Below the pieces are notes generated by a model. That model had not been told where the DNA came from, did no database searches, and saw nothing but the letters and a program-made list of their open reading frames with translations. DNA of 64,000 nucleotides from Bacteroidaceae bacterium (GTDB lineage Bacteria; Bacteroidota; Bacteroidia; Bacteroidales; Bacteroidaceae), in the NCBI GenBank assembly GCA_017960985.1, contig JAGCYD010000080.1:62001-126000 (forward strand), in the 5' to 3' direction. Positions 60,144 to 64,000 of this stretch are shown piece after piece (the first letter of the stretch is position 1; each line of letters begins with the position of its first letter). The translations under genes and the position numbers were made by a program.

Positions 60144-60881
60144 ATGGGATTACTACAGGGAAAGACCGCGCTTATCACAGGTGCGGCACGAGGAATCGGC
60201 AAGGCCATTGCCTTAAAGTTTGCAGCCGAAGGGGCTAACATTGCCTTTACCGACCTCGAGATAAACAAGGATACAGAGAATGAAATTGCCGCATTGGGAG
60301 TAAAAGCCAAAAGTTATGCATCGAATGCCGCAGATTTTGCACAAACCGAGGAAGTAGTAAATAGCATCAAGGAAGAATTCGGCGCCATCGACATTCTGGT
60401 AAACAATGCTGGCATCACTAAAGACGGATTGATGTTGCGCATGAGCGAAGCACAGTGGGACGCTGTAATTGCCGTCAATCTCAAATCCGCCTTCAATTTT
60501 ATCCACGCCTGCGTTCCCATCATGATGCGTCAGCGCGGTGGTTCTATCATCAATATGGCAAGTGTAGTAGGTGTGCACGGCAATGCCGGACAAGCCAACT
60601 ATGCCGCCTCTAAGGCAGGGCTTATCGCACTCGCCAAGAGTGTGGCGCAGGAAATGGGACCTAAGGGCATACGCGCCAACGCCATAGCCCCCGGTTTCAT
60701 CGAGACAGCCATGACTGCAGCCCTACCCGACAATGTCCGCGAAGAATGGAAGAAAAAGATTCCCCTTCGTCGAGGCGGACAGACCGAGGACATTGCCAAC
60801 ACGGCACTTTATCTCGCCAGCGACCTCAGTTCGTATGTTAGCGGACAAGTCATACAGGTTGATGGCGGTATGAACATGTAA
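60144..60881 (+). CDS. fabG: 3-oxoacyl-[acyl-carrier-protein] reductase
   Basis: 245 residues, a short-chain dehydrogenase that reduces 3-oxoacyl-ACP with NADPH in fatty acid elongation. The cofactor site is TGAARGIGKAIA, then LVNNAGITKDGLMLRMSEAQWDAVIAVNL with the family-specific Asn-Ala-Gly and LM-R-M segments, the catalytic Ser in IINMASVVG, YAASKAG (Tyr and Lys), PGFIETAMT and VSGQVIQVDGGMNM at the C-terminus, all typical of FabG rather than other reductases. Lies between the TetR gene and the pseudouridine synthase gene. Confidence 0.95.
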   Translation: MGLLQGKTALITGAARGIGKAIALKFAAEGANIAFTDLEINKDTENEIAALGVKAKSYASNAADFAQTEEVVNSIKEEFGAIDILVNNAGITKDGLMLRMSEAQWDAVIAVNLKSAFNFIHACVPIMMRQRGGSIINMASVVGVHGNAGQANYAASKAGLIALAKSVAQEMGPKGIRANAIAPGFIETAMTAALPDNVREEWKKKIPLRRGGQTEDIANTALYLASDLSSYVSGQVIQVDGGMNM

Positions 60882-60891
60882 AAAAGGTAAA

Positions 60892-60912
60892 GATTGAGCA
60901 TTGAGGATTCTG
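60892..60912. repeat. 7-base repeat at the start of the RluA-type gene
   Basis: GATTGAG, CATTGAG, GATTCTG cover the TTG start and first codons of the pseudouridine synthase. Confidence 0.45.
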
Positions 60913-61589
60913 TCCTCTACGAGGATAACCACATTATCATCGTCTCTAAGAGAGCCGGCGAAATCGTACAAGGCGACAAAACCGGAGACACACCTCTCTC
61001 AGAGACGGTGAAATTGTATATAAAGGAACGATACAACAAACCCGGTCAGGTCTTCTTGGGCGTAGTTCATCGGCTCGACCGCCCCGTCAGTGGCGTTACA
61101 CTTTTCGCCCGCACCAGTAAAGCCCTAACACGATTGTCGGAAATGTTCCGCACCCACGAGGTCCACAAGACCTATTGGGCAATTGTAGCCAACCAACCGC
61201 CCAAAGAGGAGGACACGCTGACACACTGGCTTACCCGCGACACTAAAAAGAACATGGCACGGGCCTACGACCGTGAAGTGCCCAACGCAAAGAAAGCCAT
61301 TCTCGACTATCGCGTCATAGCCTGTACCGAACGATACTGGTTGTTGGAGATAAACCTCCATACGGGTCGTCACCACCAAATACGCTGCCAATTGGCAAAA
61401 ATCGGTTGTCCCATCAAGGGTGACCTGAAATATGGTGCTCCGCGCAGTAACGCAGACGGCAGCATATCACTCCATGCACGACGAATTTCCTTCGAGCACC
61501 CCGTTTCACACGAAATGATTGACATTACCGCTCCTGTTCCCGATGACAATCTTTGGCGCGCCATTAGCCAGGGTCTGCAATCTTCTTAA
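60894..61589 (+). CDS. RluA-family pseudouridine synthase
   Basis: 231 residues. Isomerises uridines in rRNA or tRNA to pseudouridine. The catalytic motif HRLDRPVSGVTLFARTSKAL contains the active-site Asp of HRLDR; further family segments are TYWAIV, LLEINLHTGRHHQIRCQLAKIGCPIKGDLKYG and SLHARRISFEHPV. No S4 domain. The start is TTG at 60894, required because no in-frame ATG precedes the conserved VLYEDNHIIIVSKRAG. It follows fabG by 12 bases. Exact target site is not predictable. Confidence 0.9.
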   Translation: MSIEDSVLYEDNHIIIVSKRAGEIVQGDKTGDTPLSETVKLYIKERYNKPGQVFLGVVHRLDRPVSGVTLFARTSKALTRLSEMFRTHEVHKTYWAIVANQPPKEEDTLTHWLTRDTKKNMARAYDREVPNAKKAILDYRVIACTERYWLLEINLHTGRHHQIRCQLAKIGCPIKGDLKYGAPRSNADGSISLHARRISFEHPVSHEMIDITAPVPDDNLWRAISQGLQSS

Positions 61590-61659
61590 GGACCTTTTTC
61601 GCCAGGTAAGTAAAAAAAGGATACAAAATAGGCGGTTAAGTGGCATTTTTTTCTTTCCT

Positions 61660-61676
61660 TTGCGGTAAAACCGCAA
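61660..61676 (+). promoter_or_regulatory. Hairpin directly before the TamB-like start codon
   Basis: TTGCGGT, loop AAA, ACCGCAA: a perfect 7-bp stem ending 3 bases before ATG 61680. A weak -7-like TTCCTTTG (61655-61662) overlaps it. It could affect translation; function unproven. Confidence 0.35.
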
Positions 61677-61679
61677 TAG

Positions 61680-64000
61680 ATGAAGAAAATAGGCTTTTGG
61701 ATTGCAGGACTTGCCCTCACCCCTGTGGCATTGATTCTCATCCTCACAGTCCTTCTCTATATCCCCCCCGTGCAGAATTGGGCAGTAAGAAAAGTGGCTG
61801 CCTATGCATCGGAAAAGACAGGTATGACTATCCGTCTGGAACGCCTTCGCCTGTCACCTCTCCTCGACCTCGACTTGCAACATCTTTCTGTCACTAATCC
61901 CGATACCCTGCTTGCCGTAGAGCATGTTGTCGTTGATCTCGACTTCACCCCGATACTGACGGGACGGCTTGGCGTTGAGGCGCTTGACATCAACAACGGC
62001 ACGGTAAATACCCAGGACCTTATCGCCACACTCGTCATACAAGGGCGACTGGGCAATTTCCACCTGAATGCCGACGACATTTCCCTCAAGAAACACACCG
62101 TAAACCTGACAACGGGCGTACTCGACAGTTGTGACATCGACATTGCCTTACGCGACACGACCGTCATCGACACCACAGAGAGTGCGCCTATCCCCTGGAA
62201 CATCAATGTCTGCGGCATCGAGGCACACGACACAAGGGTTGCTTTCCACACCGTCAGGGATTCCATGTGCGTCAAGGCTGGTGTTCGCGACCTATTGGTC
62301 AAAGGCGGTGACATCAACTTGGAAGAAAGCATCTACAAGGTTAAGCACATCCAGTTGGATGCAGACTCCGTTTCCTACGACCTCACCTACGAACCCGACA
62401 CCGAGGGCTTCGACTACAACCACATTTCGCTGAACGATATCAAGTTGGGCATAGAGGATTTCTATTACAACCAACCGAAGAACGAACTCAGCATGCACCT
62501 CACCCAATGTCAGGGTATAGAGCAAGGCGGCATCGAAATATCTTCGCTCACAAGTCATGTGACCCTGGATGACAACCGAATCCAGTTACCCGACTTTCGG
62601 CTTACAACCCCGTACAGCGATATCGGTGCAAAAGTCTTCCTCGACTGGGCATCACTTTCACCCAACGAAGGCGGCAAAATGGACATAGACCTTAATGCCT
62701 CATTGGGTAAGTCCGACATTCTGACTTTTGCCGCCCCCTACCTGTCGAAAGAGCAGAAACGCCTCATCCCCGACGAACCCGTCTCACTCGCCGCCCAGGT
62801 GCAGGGCAATATCGACAGCCTCCACATCGGACATTGCCGCCTGATGTCATCCCCCATGATAGATGCCCAGACACAGGGTGACATCACTCAGGTACTGAAC
62901 CCCGACCAAATGGGGGCAGACTTAAATTGGGACATACAAACCTACGACCTGAATCCCGTCAAGCAATTGATAGGATTAGGTAACTCCGTTCGCTTGCCGC
63001 AGATGCACCTGACGGGTACCACCAGTATGCACAACGAGCAATATTCGGCCAACCTCCTATTGCATCAGGGACAGGGAACAGCGCGATTGAAAGGTGACTT
63101 CAACGGAAGAACGGAAGCCTATAATGCCAACCTCGACATTCGGAATCTGAACCTCCACAATTTCCTACCCAAGGATTCACTCTACACGCTAACCGCCCGT
63201 GCAACGGCAAACGGCAGAGGTACCGACCTCCTTTCCCGCAATGCCCGCGCTAAGGCCGACGCCAGAATCGAGCATCTGCAATACGGCAAGAACAATCTTG
63301 ATGATATACACCTCACTGCCGACCTCAACAACGGCGACGGACAGGTGAACCTCTACAGCAACAACGATATTCTGCGGGCCGATGCCTGTGCCGAACTGAA
63401 ACTCGACAAGAAGGTAACCTACACCAATTTCAGTCTTTCCCTAAGCCGCATTGACCTCTATTCGCTTGGTCTTACCCAGCAACCGTTGCGCGCCTCCATG
63501 TTGTTGCAGATGGATGGGAACAGCAACCTCGAAGACACACACCAACTCAAGGGTAGCATCAAAGCCGTAGAACTGGCACTCCGCGATACGGTTTACTATC
63601 CGCTCGATGTGGACCTCGACCTGCTCATGTCTCCCGACACCATCTTCGCCGAAGCCACGGCTGGCGACCTCGAAATGCGACTCATCTCGCACGAAGGACT
63701 TGACCAGATTCTCACCAAGGCCGACCTGCTCTCTACCGAAGTAAAGCGGCAACTCGCCGTACACCATCTGGCACAAGACACGCTGAAGAGTCTTCTGCCC
63801 CAACTCTCCCTGCACATGAAAAGCGGCAGGAACAACCCCGTCGGCAGGTCACTGGCTACCTTAGGGTATAGTTACGAACGGTTGTTCCTCACCCTCGACA
63901 GCGACCCGACTATGGGTCTGAACGGCAAGGGTTATGTCCATGGGCTGAATACAGGTGCCGTACTGCTCGACACCATCCAGTGGAACATCTATCAGGACAG
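61680..64000 (+). CDS. TamB/AsmA-like outer-membrane assembly or lipid-transfer protein, 3' end outside window
   Basis: Partial: open from ATG 61680 to the window edge, 773 residues. An N-terminal membrane anchor (WIAGLALTPVALILILTVLLYIPP) leads into the AsmA/TamB start YASEKTGMTIRLERLRLSPLLDLDLQHLSV and VVDLDFTPILTGRLGVEALDINNG. The rest is a long run of beta strands with repeated LDINN- and DLNNG-like segments, as in TamB-type proteins that bridge the periplasm. The proteins have been linked to lipid transport and barrel assembly. The diagnostic C-terminal domain lies outside the window, so TamB versus other AsmA-like members is not settled. Confidence 0.75.
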   Translation, partial: MKKIGFWIAGLALTPVALILILTVLLYIPPVQNWAVRKVAAYASEKTGMTIRLERLRLSPLLDLDLQHLSVTNPDTLLAVEHVVVDLDFTPILTGRLGVEALDINNGTVNTQDLIATLVIQGRLGNFHLNADDISLKKHTVNLTTGVLDSCDIDIALRDTTVIDTTESAPIPWNINVCGIEAHDTRVAFHTVRDSMCVKAGVRDLLVKGGDINLEESIYKVKHIQLDADSVSYDLTYEPDTEGFDYNHISLNDIKLGIEDFYYNQPKNELSMHLTQCQGIEQGGIEISSLTSHVTLDDNRIQLPDFRLTTPYSDIGAKVFLDWASLSPNEGGKMDIDLNASLGKSDILTFAAPYLSKEQKRLIPDEPVSLAAQVQGNIDSLHIGHCRLMSSPMIDAQTQGDITQVLNPDQMGADLNWDIQTYDLNPVKQLIGLGNSVRLPQMHLTGTTSMHNEQYSANLLLHQGQGTARLKGDFNGRTEAYNANLDIRNLNLHNFLPKDSLYTLTARATANGRGTDLLSRNARAKADARIEHLQYGKNNLDDIHLTADLNNGDGQVNLYSNNDILRADACAELKLDKKVTYTNFSLSLSRIDLYSLGLTQQPLRASMLLQMDGNSNLEDTHQLKGSIKAVELALRDTVYYPLDVDLDLLMSPDTIFAEATAGDLEMRLISHEGLDQILTKADLLSTEVKRQLAVHHLAQDTLKSLLPQLSLHMKSGRNNPVGRSLATLGYSYERLFLTLDSDPTMGLNGKGYVHGLNTGAVLLDTIQWNIYQD

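Overview
The window looks like chromosome from a gut or rumen Bacteroidales, most likely Prevotella or a close relative (Prevotellaceae). The evidence is a SusC/SusD pair, promoters of the Bacteroidetes type (TTTG at -33, TAnnTTTG at -7), AddAB in place of RecBCD, a thrA-apgM-thrC operon, folP next to a diadenylate cyclase, and secreted glycan-degrading enzymes with C-terminal sorting or dockerin-like domains. No prophage, insertion sequence or CRISPR array was seen.

Layout. 1-7458 (minus strand): a surface uptake operon of a FAS1-domain lipoprotein, a SusC-like TonB-dependent receptor and a SusD-like lipoprotein cut by the window edge. 7459-8179: a 720-base gap holding a 22-bp palindromic repeat array. 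8180-15210: panB, diverging from the addA-addB recombination nuclease/helicase operon. 15282-15514: tRNA-Arg(TCT) and tRNA-Lys(CTT). 15586-22152: an RND efflux operon (adaptor, pump, TolC) with a divergent AraC-type regulator. 22242-27204: threonine biosynthesis (thrA, apgM-type proposed homoserine kinase, thrC). 27119-29593: DUF4861 and GH105 genes, upstream of and overlapping thrA. 29832-38323: two very large tandem paralogues, each with a GH128-like catalytic domain, binding modules and a dockerin-like C-terminus. 38562-45209: a FadL/OMPP1-like porin, a large CotH-kinase surface protein and a TlpA-like lipoprotein. 45214-53817 (minus): a PL11 rhamnogalacturonan lyase fused to autotransporter-like repeats, two outer-membrane proteins and a PAP2 phosphatase. 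53851-64000: housekeeping genes (murF, folP, cdaA, pta, ackA, initiator tRNA, a TetR regulator, fabG, an RluA-type synthase) and the start of a TamB/AsmA-like gene.

How it fits together. GH105, DUF4861 and the PL11 lyase point to rhamnogalacturonan I (pectin) breakdown. The GH128-like pair suggests beta-1,3-glucan or a related polymer. Products would enter through outer-membrane systems such as the SusCD pair, and pta-ackA would turn acetyl-CoA into acetate and ATP.

The most unusual content is non-coding. Three intergenic tandem arrays have unrelated sequences but the same design: a 14-16 bp palindrome repeated at a 22-bp period (7741-7938, 22155-22250, 40026-40113). Separately, degenerate 7-base repeats recur at about ten places, mostly gene junctions, but also inside coding sequences (in frame in addB and thrA, and forming signal peptides of tolC-like and fadL-like genes).
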